The notes under the pieces: generated by a model
What the model saw: only the letters and a program-made list of their open reading frames with translations
The model's database searches: none
What the model was told of the DNA's origin: nothing
Program-made: the position numbers and the translations under genes
In this document: piece after piece, positions 37,710 to 45,627 of the stretch
Numbering within the stretch: the stretch's first letter is position 1
Layout of the letters: every line of letters begins with the position of its first letter
Origin: Vibrio ponticus
GTDB lineage: Bacteria; Pseudomonadota; Gammaproteobacteria; Enterobacterales; Vibrionaceae
NCBI RefSeq assembly: GCF_009938225.1
Contig: NZ_AP019657.1
Span: 124,001-188,000 of the forward strand
Length of the DNA stretch: 64,000 nucleotides
Reading direction: 5' to 3'

Positions 37710-38861
37710 TTAATGACGAAATAGATTCAGTGCCAAATAGAGATGTAATTTGTCGTCTAAGTTATTGATATTTAATGATGTAATTTCTTCTATGCGCTCA
37801 AGGCGATAACGTAGTGTATTGCGGTGAATATGCAGGATTTGGCAAGTTTGATAAGCATCACAATTCTGTGCAAAATATGCTTTGAGGGTTTTCTCTAGCG
37901 TGCCTTTGCTGTCGTTTTGCACCAGCAAATCGAACGGTTCTCTAAGTTGATCGGCTTTCCACGACTCTTCGAACAGGCTGCTCAGCAGCACAGGTAGGCG
38001 GTGATTTTGGTAGAAAAACACTTCCCCTTGTTGGTCTGCGACAGCGTTTAAAGTCAGTTTAGCGGTTTGATACGATTTGCTTAGCCCGTCGCTATCGGCG
38101 AAATAATCACCCAGAGCGATGCGGATTTGAAACTTTCCTAACTGACGAACGCGTTTAAGTAATTTAGTGACGCGTTTGCGCTCATTGTCGACCGACCAAC
38201 CCGCTTTGGTTAGCTCAATAGGTTTTAGCACCACCACTTCATTGGTTGAAACTGACAAGATACCTACTAGGTTGTCACGTTCCGGAAACTCCAATAGATG
38301 CACCAACTGCTGCAGGTGTGCCAGTGATAACGGCGCATCACTGTCTGTGGGCATGACTTGAACGATAGCTGCGATACGTGGTTTAGCTAAGTCGAGCTCG
38401 AGTCTCTCAGCGATAACGCGAATTTGACCATCATCGGTTGAAGCACCTTGAATCAGCTGCATCACCAACTCTTCACGGTGACGTTTGTGCCATTCCACTT
38501 GTGACATCAACGCGGCTTGTTCGATGATCAGTTCAGCGGTCATTTTGACCAGTTCACCATATTGGTGCACCGCGTCGGGTTCGCCGGAAATGCCAATCAC
38601 ACCAATCACTTTATCTTGGAAAATAATCGGAAGATTGATACCCGGCTTAACCCCTTTAAGGTGCTCAGCCGTTGCTTGGTCGATGGCAACCACACGCTGC
38701 TCAGCGATAGCTAAGATCGAGCCTTCATGTCGTTGACGTAGGCGAGTCGGATCGCCAGAGCCGATGATTCGACCAAACTCATCCATCACGTTGACCGAAT
38801 AAGGAATAATTTTCATGGTGCGTTCGACAATTTGTCGCGCGATGGTTTCGTTGAGCTGCAT
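37710..38861 (-). CDS. cdaR: CdaR/SdaR-type sugar diacid (glycerate-responsive) regulator
   Basis: Transcription activator, 383 aa: N-terminal diacid-recognition domain (about 5-135; NVMDEFGRIIGSGD, GVIGISGEPD), a central region, and a C-terminal PucR-type helix-turn-helix (CQILHIHRNTLRYRLERIEE, about 340-360). E. coli CdaR activates glucarate, galactarate and glycerate genes and responds to glycerate. Here it lies 133 bases upstream of the permease gene in the same direction, so it probably controls that pair and may be co-transcribed. Confidence 0.9.
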   Translation of the reverse strand: MQLNETIARQIVERTMKIIPYSVNVMDEFGRIIGSGDPTRLRQRHEGSILAIAEQRVVAIDQATAEHLKGVKPGINLPIIFQDKVIGVIGISGEPDAVHQYGELVKMTAELIIEQAALMSQVEWHKRHREELVMQLIQGASTDDGQIRVIAERLELDLAKPRIAAIVQVMPTDSDAPLSLAHLQQLVHLLEFPERDNLVGILSVSTNEVVVLKPIELTKAGWSVDNERKRVTKLLKRVRQLGKFQIRIALGDYFADSDGLSKSYQTAKLTLNAVADQQGEVFFYQNHRLPVLLSSLFEESWKADQLREPFDLLVQNDSKGTLEKTLKAYFAQNCDAYQTCQILHIHRNTLRYRLERIEEITSLNINNLDDKLHLYLALNLFRH

Positions 38862-38890
38862 AGCCAGTGAGTATTTAGAGAGTAAAAACG

Positions 38891-38919
38891 CACAATAGCA
38901 TTGCCAGTTTATGGGAACA
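38891..38919 (-). promoter_or_regulatory. Candidate cdaR promoter
   Basis: On the minus strand TTGTTC-N17-TATTGT with TGC before the -10 (extended -10). This would give a leader of about 23 bases to the cdaR ATG. The -35 is weak (3/6). Confidence 0.35.
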
Positions 38920-38964
38920 ATAAGCTAACAGTTGGGAGGTGTGCTGTAGGGGAATCTTTGGAAT

Positions 38965-38992
38965 AAAAAAGCACCCGACAGAGCAGGTGCTT
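38965..38992 (-). terminator. Intrinsic terminator of the DUF5666 lipoprotein gene
   Basis: On the minus strand AAGCACC-N10-GGTGCTT followed by TTTTAT, 23 bases after the stop of the gene at 39016-40182. Confidence 0.8.
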
Positions 38993-39015
38993 AAAAGATT
39001 CTAGTCTAGTTGGAG

Positions 39016-40182
39016 TTAATCATCGTAACCTAATAGTTCGATTTCGCTCGCGATCAATTGGTTGTTTACTTTATAAGCTTCTACTTCGACAGTTTGGCCG
39101 TTAATTGAATCAAAGTTAATTAAACCACCATCAAATTCAGTATAGTTATTTAAGAAGACAGTTCTATTTCCTCTATTGTCGTAGACAACAAAACTATTAT
39201 CGTTTGCCAAAGATGATACTTTTCCTACAAGTTCAATATCATTATCTTGCCAATCATCACTGTCATTGTCGTTGTTCTCAAACTCAATTTCGATGGCATT
39301 GTTGTTGTAGCCTATAGTTACTTCAATCATCGTACCCTGTACCAAATGGTTTTTGTTACCATCTTCAAAACGTGTTTGAGCGGTTACATTAAAGCGACCA
39401 CGGTAGTTCAGTTCGAAATTACTTTTGTCAGCTGAAACCCAAGTAACCAGACCTTCGATTTCTGTGTCGTTATCGATATCGTCATATCGTTCTATTTCAA
39501 TGCTGTGAGCGATGATATCTAGATCGGATGCCTGACCTTCAACTTCGACCCAAAGACCATTGCTAAGTTCGCCACCCTCAACAGTATTAGGGTTGTACGA
39601 TACGTTTAAAGCCGCACCAAGTTTAAAAGTAGAGTTGTTTACATCGAGGTTTGATACGGTTCCTTCTACTTCAAAATAGCGATCTAGCAAGTCATTCTCA
39701 AATTTTACTACCGATAAGACTTTATAACCCGCATTTGCAGTCGGTAAGGAAGATACCATTACCCAATCACCATCATGGATGTGTGAAGATAGGTTAGCAA
39801 AAGTTAGTGTTACCCCATTTACAGTGAATTCACCTTTGTACGGCTCCGGAATACGGATTACACCAGTAATAGTTGGCTCAAGTTGAACATGATTGCCTGT
39901 TGAACGAGTGTTATTTGCAGACAGTGCTATCATCATTCCTGGCTCTAGCTGCGTACCGGATAAGTCGACATTGTTATCACCAGCTTGGTAGCTAATTGAA
40001 GCAACATCATACTGATGACCATTAACCGTTACTGTATTACCCGACACACGTTCTATGGTGCCTTGTGCTGCACTTGGACGTTGCTCGTTGTGACTTGAAT
40101 CTTTGTCACTGCTGCCGCCACCGCCGCCGCCACAACCAGTAAGTAGAGCGCCTAATACACTAACAAGAACTAACTTTTTCAT
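39016..40182 (-). CDS. DUF5666-type repeat lipoprotein
   Basis: Predicted lipoprotein of 388 aa: signal peptide with lipobox LLTGC (acylated Cys17), then a Gly run and Ser/Asp linker. The rest is beta-rich and holds about four or five repeats of roughly 70 residues, each starting like GTIERVSGNTVTVNG, GTVSNLDVNNSTFKLG, GLVTWVSADKSNFELN or GKVSSLANDNSFVVYD, the DUF5666 pattern. It is acidic, with an Asn/Asp-rich stretch near residue 310. Function unknown. It is divergent from a two-component system with direct repeats between them, so it is probably that system's target. Residue 18 is Gly, so the +2 rule does not predict inner-membrane retention. Confidence 0.8.
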   Translation of the reverse strand: MKKLVLVSVLGALLTGCGGGGGGSSDKDSSHNEQRPSAAQGTIERVSGNTVTVNGHQYDVASISYQAGDNNVDLSGTQLEPGMMIALSANNTRSTGNHVQLEPTITGVIRIPEPYKGEFTVNGVTLTFANLSSHIHDGDWVMVSSLPTANAGYKVLSVVKFENDLLDRYFEVEGTVSNLDVNNSTFKLGAALNVSYNPNTVEGGELSNGLWVEVEGQASDLDIIAHSIEIERYDDIDNDTEIEGLVTWVSADKSNFELNYRGRFNVTAQTRFEDGNKNHLVQGTMIEVTIGYNNNAIEIEFENNDNDSDDWQDNDIELVGKVSSLANDNSFVVYDNRGNRTVFLNNYTEFDGGLINFDSINGQTVEVEAYKVNNQLIASEIELLGYDD

Positions 40183-40237
40183 TTATCGACTTTTCCTGAC
40201 TAGAATGCTGAAAACGGGTGTATGCTAGGCGGCGAAA

Positions 40238-40265
40238 CGTGAAGCGGTCGTGAAGAAACGTGAGA
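40238..40265. promoter_or_regulatory. Three direct repeats CGTGA(A/G) between DUF5666 gene and response regulator
   Basis: CGTGAAG at 40238 and 40249 and CGTGAGA at 40259, spaced 11 and 10 bases, one helical turn each. OmpR-family regulators typically bind such direct repeats. They lie 56-83 bases upstream of the DUF5666 start and just before the regulator's own ATG. Confidence 0.5.
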
Positions 40266-40270
40266 AAAGC

Positions 40271-40939
40271 ATGAAAATTTTAATTGTCGATGATAGCCAC
40301 AACGTTGCTGAAACCATTGCTGATTATTTAGAGCTAGAAGGCATGACCATTGATTGTGCCTATCATGGAGAGGCGGCCTTAAATTTAGTCGCTCAGAACC
40401 ACTATGACGTGATCATCATGGATATCATGATGCCTAAAATTGATGGGATATCTGCGGTTAGACGCTTGCGCCAAGAGCAGTTTTGCAACACTCCAATCCT
40501 ATTTTTAACGGCGAAAGATAGCTTAGATGACAAGGTCGCCGCTTTTGAAGCGGGCGGGGATGATTACTTACTTAAACCCTTTGCAATGCAAGAGCTGAGT
40601 TTGCGCGTACGTGCACTCGCCAGCCGAGGTCCAAGGCAAGACATTGGCAGTTTACGTTTCGCCGATATTGAAATTAATAACCAAACGGGTGACGTGCAGC
40701 GTGCTGGTCAAATCGTAAAATTAAGTCGAATTCAAAAACGGATTCTTAAAGAGTTATTACGTCATGCTCCGGCGCTGGTTTCACGCCAAGAGCTGATTGA
40801 GTCTGTTTGGGGTGAAGATGAGCCAAGTAGTGACGCATTACGCAGTCATATCTATGGTTTACGCACCGCCCTAGACAAAGGCTTCGAACAATCAAGATTA
40901 GAGACAGTTCATGGGCAAGGCTACCGACTTAAAGCATAA
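40271..40939 (+). CDS. OmpR-family response regulator
   Basis: Two-component response regulator of 222 aa from ATG 40271: receiver domain with phosphoacceptor Asp51 (VIIMDIMMPKIDG), acidic pocket DD at 7-8, Thr80 and Lys102 (LLKPF), then a winged-helix DNA-binding domain (about 125-220; SRQELIESVWG, LRSHIYGLRTALDKG, TVHGQGYRL). A GTG at 40250 would add seven residues. All receiver residues are intact. The gene overlaps the sensor kinase by 29 bases. I cannot assign it to a named system. Confidence 0.9.
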   Translation: MKILIVDDSHNVAETIADYLELEGMTIDCAYHGEAALNLVAQNHYDVIIMDIMMPKIDGISAVRRLRQEQFCNTPILFLTAKDSLDDKVAAFEAGGDDYLLKPFAMQELSLRVRALASRGPRQDIGSLRFADIEINNQTGDVQRAGQIVKLSRIQKRILKELLRHAPALVSRQELIESVWGEDEPSSDALRSHIYGLRTALDKGFEQSRLETVHGQGYRLKA

Positions 40940-42149
40940 ACATCATCCCAGCATTTATCGCAAAATACGCCGCAGTTTCGGCTTAATGACTTTACTGATG
41001 TTCAGTATCTTTTGGGGGGTGATTTATTTTGCTGAAAACCAAATTGAAATATTGAGCCTCCATCACTGGTTAGACACGGAAGCTGAACGATATAAAGCCG
41101 ATTATCAGATTGAAGGCGAGTTAGCTCGCCTACCACAAGAAGCGGAGTTTTCGACTTATTGGAGTGAGCGTGATTTACCTGTTTGGTTAAAAACCTATCA
41201 TGCCCCGGGTTTTTATGAGCACTTATTGGGTGAAGAAGATAAGCACTTCTTAGTCACGGCACACCCGTCTGGTAAAGGTATGATGTACATCGTTTTTCAA
41301 GATGATGCTGATGATTATCTCGATGACTATGAATTAAGTCTGCACAATTATACTTTCTTACTCGGTGGCTTTGTTTCTCTGCTGGTGGTCTTATACGGAT
41401 TTAACGTGGTGCGTTCTTTATCAAAGCCATTAAGTCGTATTGAAGAGAAGATTCGTCAGATGCCTCCATCTGAGCCGATATTCGAAGTGGATACCAAGTA
41501 TGCTGAAACTCGCCATATTGAGCAGGCGTTGTTGGACAGTAAACGCGATATTGCCGGTTTCTTTCAGCGTGAAAAAGAGTTTAGTCGTTTCGCTTCTCAC
41601 GAACTGCGAACCCCGATAATGGTAGTGCGAGGTTCCACGGATTTATTAGCGAAAGTAGCTGATATGCCGCCTGTGGCGCAGAAGGCAATTTCCCGTCTTG
41701 ATCATGCCAGTGAGCAGATGCGGATTTTGACTGAAACGTTTTTGCTGTTGGGAAAAGAGAGCATTGATGACTACTACTTTAGTCATTGTGATCTTAACGT
41801 TGAATTAGATCTTCGTTTGGAAGAAATGGCGCCTTTATTTGCCAAGCAAGATGCCAGTTTTGAGTTGAACATCGAAGGGGAGCAGAAACTGTATGCGCCA
41901 CCAAGTTTTGTCACGATTGTCATCAATAACCTGATCAAAAATGCCTTTAGCTATAGTGTGGGTGAGATTGAGATTAGCTTGATTGATGGTTGTTTGATCA
42001 TTACGAACCGCCATGATGGCAATGAAACTTATAATGCAGGCTATGGCTGTGGTTTGGTGATCGTTGAGCGAATTTGCGAACGCATGAACTGGGTGTTTTC
42101 TACCCAAGATGATGGTCAACAGTTTACCGCTCAGGTCTATTTTACATAA
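40911..42149 (+). CDS. Sensor histidine kinase
   Basis: Partner of the preceding regulator, 412 aa. Two membrane segments (about 25-41 and 147-165) bracket a periplasmic sensor of about 105 residues; after a short HAMP-like linker come HisKA with phospho-His230 (FSRFASHELRTP) and an ATP-binding domain with N-box Asn340/Asn344 (INNLIKNAFSY). The ATP domain is short: the G1 box expected as DxGxG reads NRHDG, and the G2 box is GYGCGL. So it is probably active but divergent. Signal unknown; the periplasmic region is rich in His, Asp and Glu. Confidence 0.87.
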   Translation: MGKATDLKHKHHPSIYRKIRRSFGLMTLLMFSIFWGVIYFAENQIEILSLHHWLDTEAERYKADYQIEGELARLPQEAEFSTYWSERDLPVWLKTYHAPGFYEHLLGEEDKHFLVTAHPSGKGMMYIVFQDDADDYLDDYELSLHNYTFLLGGFVSLLVVLYGFNVVRSLSKPLSRIEEKIRQMPPSEPIFEVDTKYAETRHIEQALLDSKRDIAGFFQREKEFSRFASHELRTPIMVVRGSTDLLAKVADMPPVAQKAISRLDHASEQMRILTETFLLLGKESIDDYYFSHCDLNVELDLRLEEMAPLFAKQDASFELNIEGEQKLYAPPSFVTIVINNLIKNAFSYSVGEIEISLIDGCLIITNRHDGNETYNAGYGCGLVIVERICERMNWVFSTQDDGQQFTAQVYFT

Positions 42150-42221
42150 TTACGATAGCACTTTGCTCTGTTGTTAGGTTGTGGCTATACTCTCGCGTTT
42201 TCATTTTACTGGACTGTGACG

Positions 42222-42593
42222 ATGGAATTTGAATTTATTCGCAATACGCTAATGGGCGAATACTACGTTAAGTGCAGTATGGGGCACGAGATTGTAGGAC
42301 GCTGGCTACAAGACGAAATCGGTAAAGATTGGCAGAAAATCGAACGTGTTGAGCAACTTATCGAGCAAGCTTTGACTAACCCTCAAACTGAGCACTTCTT
42401 CGAAGGCACTGAAATCAGTGTTTCTATTCAAGACGATGAAGTGTTAGTGCAAGAAAATGTATTGGCGCACGGCGAAGAGATGGATGCGGATAGTGAGTTT
42501 GATTTTTATGATTGTGAAAGTACTGCCAGTTGTGGCATTGAGGATTTTTCAATCATGATTGAGCGTTGGAAAAGTTTCCTCACTACGCGTTAG
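42222..42593 (+). CDS. yacL: UPF0231 family protein YacL
   Basis: Small conserved cytoplasmic protein of unknown function, 123 aa from ATG 42222. It matches E. coli YacL in the N-terminal MEFEFIRNTL, SMGHEIVGRWLQDE and C-terminal CGIEDFS segments and is acidic. In enterics it directly follows acnB; here it is about 7 kb away, which marks the genes between as an insertion or rearrangement. An in-frame upstream ATG at 42171 adds residues without homology. A strong terminator follows. Confidence 0.9.
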   Translation: MEFEFIRNTLMGEYYVKCSMGHEIVGRWLQDEIGKDWQKIERVEQLIEQALTNPQTEHFFEGTEISVSIQDDEVLVQENVLAHGEEMDADSEFDFYDCESTASCGIEDFSIMIERWKSFLTTR

Positions 42594-42637
42594 TACTCTG
42601 CTTTGATAAAACACTCAGAGAATGCTTTATATTTGTG

Positions 42638-42668
42638 AAAAGGCGCACCAGGATGGTGCGCCTTTTTT
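42638..42668 (+). terminator. Terminator of yacL, overlapping an NtrC-type site
   Basis: AAAAGGCGCACC-AGGAT-GGTGCGCCTTTT plus Ts, a 12-bp stem. Within it GCACCA-GGA-TGGTGC (42645-42659) has the same half-sites and 3-base spacing as the E. coli glnA NtrC enhancer. Confidence 0.9.
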
Positions 42669-42722
42669 GTGCTTGAAATAAATCTAAATAAACAATTTGT
42701 TATTAATCAGTGATTTAATTAG

Positions 42723-42739
42723 TTGGCACGCCACTTGGA
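42723..42739 (+). promoter_or_regulatory. Sigma-54 promoter of glnK-amtB
   Basis: TTGGCACG-N4-TTGGA matches the sigma-54 consensus TTGGCACG-N4-TTGCA with one mismatch in the -12 element. Predicted start near 42750, 30 bases before glnK. Fits nitrogen control by NtrC. Confidence 0.7.
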
Positions 42740-42746
42740 TTGTTGA

Positions 42747-43118
<372 letters not shown>

Positions 43119-43141
43119 GACTCAAGGATTGGAGAATACTC

Positions 43142-44371
43142 ATGGAATTATCATTAACTGTAAGCGAACTACGTTACGCCCTCGACACCTTTTTCTTTCT
43201 CATTTCTGGCGCGCTTGTTATGTGGATGGCAGCAGGTTTTGCCATGCTAGAGGCAGGATTGGTTCGCTCCAAAAATACCACTGAAATCCTCACTAAGAAC
43301 GTCTGTTTGTATGCGATTGCTTGTACCATGTACCTGATTGTCGGCTACAACATCATGTATGTTGATAATGGCGAAGGGGGTTGGTTACCTTCATTTGGTG
43401 CACTGATTGGCACGCAAGGCGAAGGCGCTGATCACTCACTGGAATCTGATTTCTTCTTCCAAGTTGTGTTTGTTGCAACGGCGATGTCCGTGGTTTCTGG
43501 TGCGGTCGCTGAGCGCATGAAACTTTGGTCATTCCTTATCTTCTCAGCAGTACTAACCGCATTTATTTATCCAATGGAAGGTTACTGGACATGGGGTGGC
43601 GGTTTCTTATCAGAAGCAGGCTTTAGTGACTTTGCCGGTTCAGGCATAGTCCACATGGCGGGGGCAGCCGCTGCTCTAGCAGGTGTTTTGCTACTTGGTG
43701 CGCGTAAAGGCAAATACGGTAAGAACGGTGAAATCTACCCAATTCCTGGTTCAAACATGCCGCTTGCAACACTAGGTACCTTTATTTTGTGGTTTGGTTG
43801 GTTCGGCTTTAACGGCGGCTCTCAGTTGATGGTTTCTGATTTTGAGAACGCGACTGCCGTCGGTCAAATCTTCTTGAACACTAACGCAGCCGCAGCAGCT
43901 GGTGCCATTGCTGCGCTATTGGTTTGTAAAACTACTTGGGGTAAGGCTGACCTTACTATGATCCTAAACGGTGCATTGGCAGGTCTGGTTGCGATTACCG
44001 CAGACCCTCTCTCTCCTTCACCTGTCTACGCATTGTCGATTGGGGCTGTATCTGGTGCGCTAGTGGTGTTTAGTATCGTTGCGCTAGATAAGTTGAAAAT
44101 CGATGATCCGGTTGGTGCTATCTCGGTTCACGGTGTGTGTGGTTTCTTTGGTCTAATGGTCGTGCCACTGAGTAATGGCGATGCAACCTTTGGTGCTCAA
44201 CTTCTTGGTGCTGCGGTTATCTTTGCTTGGGTATTTGGTGCAAGCCTAGTGGTGTGGGGCGTACTAAAAGCAACCATCGGTATTCGTGTATCTGAGGAAG
44301 AAGAACTGGAAGGTATGGATATGCATGACTGTGGTGTTGGTGCTTACCCAGAGTTTGTTTCCGTGAAATAA
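43142..44371 (+). CDS. amtB: Ammonium transporter AmtB
   Basis: Trimeric inner-membrane ammonium channel, 409 aa, with about 11 membrane spans. Family motifs: AAGFAMLEAGLVRSKN, the Asp-containing FAGSGIVHMAGAAAALAG and the twin-His region (IVHMAG and ISVHGVCGFFG). N-terminus lacks the long signal peptide of E. coli AmtB, as in many Amt proteins. Co-transcribed with glnK (23-base gap), giving the usual GlnK-AmtB control of ammonium uptake. Confidence 0.95.
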   Translation: MELSLTVSELRYALDTFFFLISGALVMWMAAGFAMLEAGLVRSKNTTEILTKNVCLYAIACTMYLIVGYNIMYVDNGEGGWLPSFGALIGTQGEGADHSLESDFFFQVVFVATAMSVVSGAVAERMKLWSFLIFSAVLTAFIYPMEGYWTWGGGFLSEAGFSDFAGSGIVHMAGAAAALAGVLLLGARKGKYGKNGEIYPIPGSNMPLATLGTFILWFGWFGFNGGSQLMVSDFENATAVGQIFLNTNAAAAAGAIAALLVCKTTWGKADLTMILNGALAGLVAITADPLSPSPVYALSIGAVSGALVVFSIVALDKLKIDDPVGAISVHGVCGFFGLMVVPLSNGDATFGAQLLGAAVIFAWVFGASLVVWGVLKATIGIRVSEEEELEGMDMHDCGVGAYPEFVSVK

Positions 44372-44392
44372 AAGGTTACAAAAACATAATCT

Positions 44393-44430
44393 AAAAAGCC
44401 TGCTTTGGTTAACGCCTTAGTAGGTTTTTT
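44393..44430 (+). terminator. Intrinsic terminator after amtB
   Basis: AAAAAGCCTGCT (44393-44404) pairs with AGTAGGTTTTTT (44419-44430) as a 12-bp RNA stem using two G-U pairs, ending in six Ts. Confidence 0.7.
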
Positions 44431-44441
44431 GCTTTTAGCAA

Positions 44442-44469
44442 TTGAAATCCAAACAAACATGAATATAAT
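44442..44469 (+). promoter_or_regulatory. fbpA promoter
   Basis: TTGAAA-N16-TATAAT, near-consensus sigma-70 elements, 50 bases upstream of the fbpA ATG and directly followed by a Fur box. Confidence 0.75.
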
Positions 44470-44477
44470 AACGCAAC

Positions 44478-44492
44478 TGATAAACATTATCA
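44478..44492 (+). promoter_or_regulatory. Fur box of fbpABC
   Basis: TGATAAACATTATCA matches the 7-1-7 Fur palindrome TGATAAT-N-ATTATCA with one mismatch. It covers the start region of the preceding promoter, so iron-loaded Fur should repress fbpABC. Confidence 0.82.
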
Positions 44493-44518
44493 TTACAAAT
44501 AAGCAAAGGATTTCGATA

Positions 44519-45532
44519 ATGAAAAAGCTGTTAACTCTTTCTGCACTAGCTTGTGCAACTCTAGCCCCAACAGCAATGGCTGCTGAAGAGGTGAACGTAT
44601 ACTCTTACCGTCAACCTTTCTTAGTTGAGCCTATGTTCAACGAGTTCACTAAAGAAACCGGCATTAAAGTAAACGTAAAGTTTGCTAAAAAAGGCTTGGC
44701 TGAAAAGCTTGCTCAAGAAGGTGAATACAGCCCAGCAGACGTAATTCTGACTGTAGACATCAGCCGTCTTTCTGACCTGACTGAGAAAGGCTTGGTTCAA
44801 TCAGTTAACAGCGACATTCTAGAAAAGAATATCCCAGCACAATACCAAGATACGGATAACGAGTGGTTTGCACTAACAACTCGAACTCGTAGTGTTTACT
44901 CATCGCGCGACCGTGTTGGTAAACTAGGCGATGATTTCACTTACGCAGATCTAGCTAAACCTGAGTTCAAAGGTAAAATTTGTACTCGCAGCGGTAAGCA
45001 CCCTTACAACGTTTCTTTAGTATCAGCGATGATTGCAGAAAACGGTGAAGCGGCAACTAAAGAGTGGCTAGAAGGCGTAAAAGCCAACCTAGCACGTAAA
45101 CCTCAAGGTAACGACCGCGCGCAAGTGAAAGCGATTAAAGAAGGCCTATGTGACGTTTCTCTAGGTAACAGCTACTACCTAGGTAAGATGGTAAACGACA
45201 AAGAGCAAAAAGCTTGGGCTGATGCGGTTTACATTAACTTCCCTAACCAGAATACGACAGGTACGCACGTAAATATCTCTGGTATGGCTATGGCTAAGTA
45301 CTCGCCAAACAAAGAAAACGCAGTGAAACTGATGGAGTTCCTTGCAGGTGATACAGCGCAAAGCATGTACGCTGAAGTGAACTACGAATACCCTGTAAAA
45401 GCAGACGTGAAGCCATCAGAGCTAGTTGCTTCATGGGGTGAGTTTAAAGCAGACAAGATTTCTCTAGACAAGATCGCTGACCAACACGAAGCAGCAATCA
45501 AGCTACTAGATGAAGTGAAGTTTGACCTTTAA
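44519..45532 (+). CDS. fbpA: Periplasmic ferric iron-binding protein FbpA
   Basis: Substrate-binding protein for free Fe3+ import. Precursor of 337 aa from ATG 44519, with signal peptide ending APTAMA before AEEVNVYSYRQPF. The mature protein has the two-lobed transferrin-like fold of cluster-D Fe3+ binders and the tandem tyrosine motif NSYYLGKM that coordinates iron. The longer in-frame start at 44405 would run through the promoter and Fur box. First gene of fbpABC. Confidence 0.94.
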   Translation: MKKLLTLSALACATLAPTAMAAEEVNVYSYRQPFLVEPMFNEFTKETGIKVNVKFAKKGLAEKLAQEGEYSPADVILTVDISRLSDLTEKGLVQSVNSDILEKNIPAQYQDTDNEWFALTTRTRSVYSSRDRVGKLGDDFTYADLAKPEFKGKICTRSGKHPYNVSLVSAMIAENGEAATKEWLEGVKANLARKPQGNDRAQVKAIKEGLCDVSLGNSYYLGKMVNDKEQKAWADAVYINFPNQNTTGTHVNISGMAMAKYSPNKENAVKLMEFLAGDTAQSMYAEVNYEYPVKADVKPSELVASWGEFKADKISLDKIADQHEAAIKLLDEVKFDL

Positions 45533-45627
45533 TCATCGTTAAGGGTATAAAATACTCAATAATTGAAAATGGAATATGAGATGTGAAGTATAACTTTGCA
45601 TCTCTTTCCGCCTGAAATGATTAGGCG

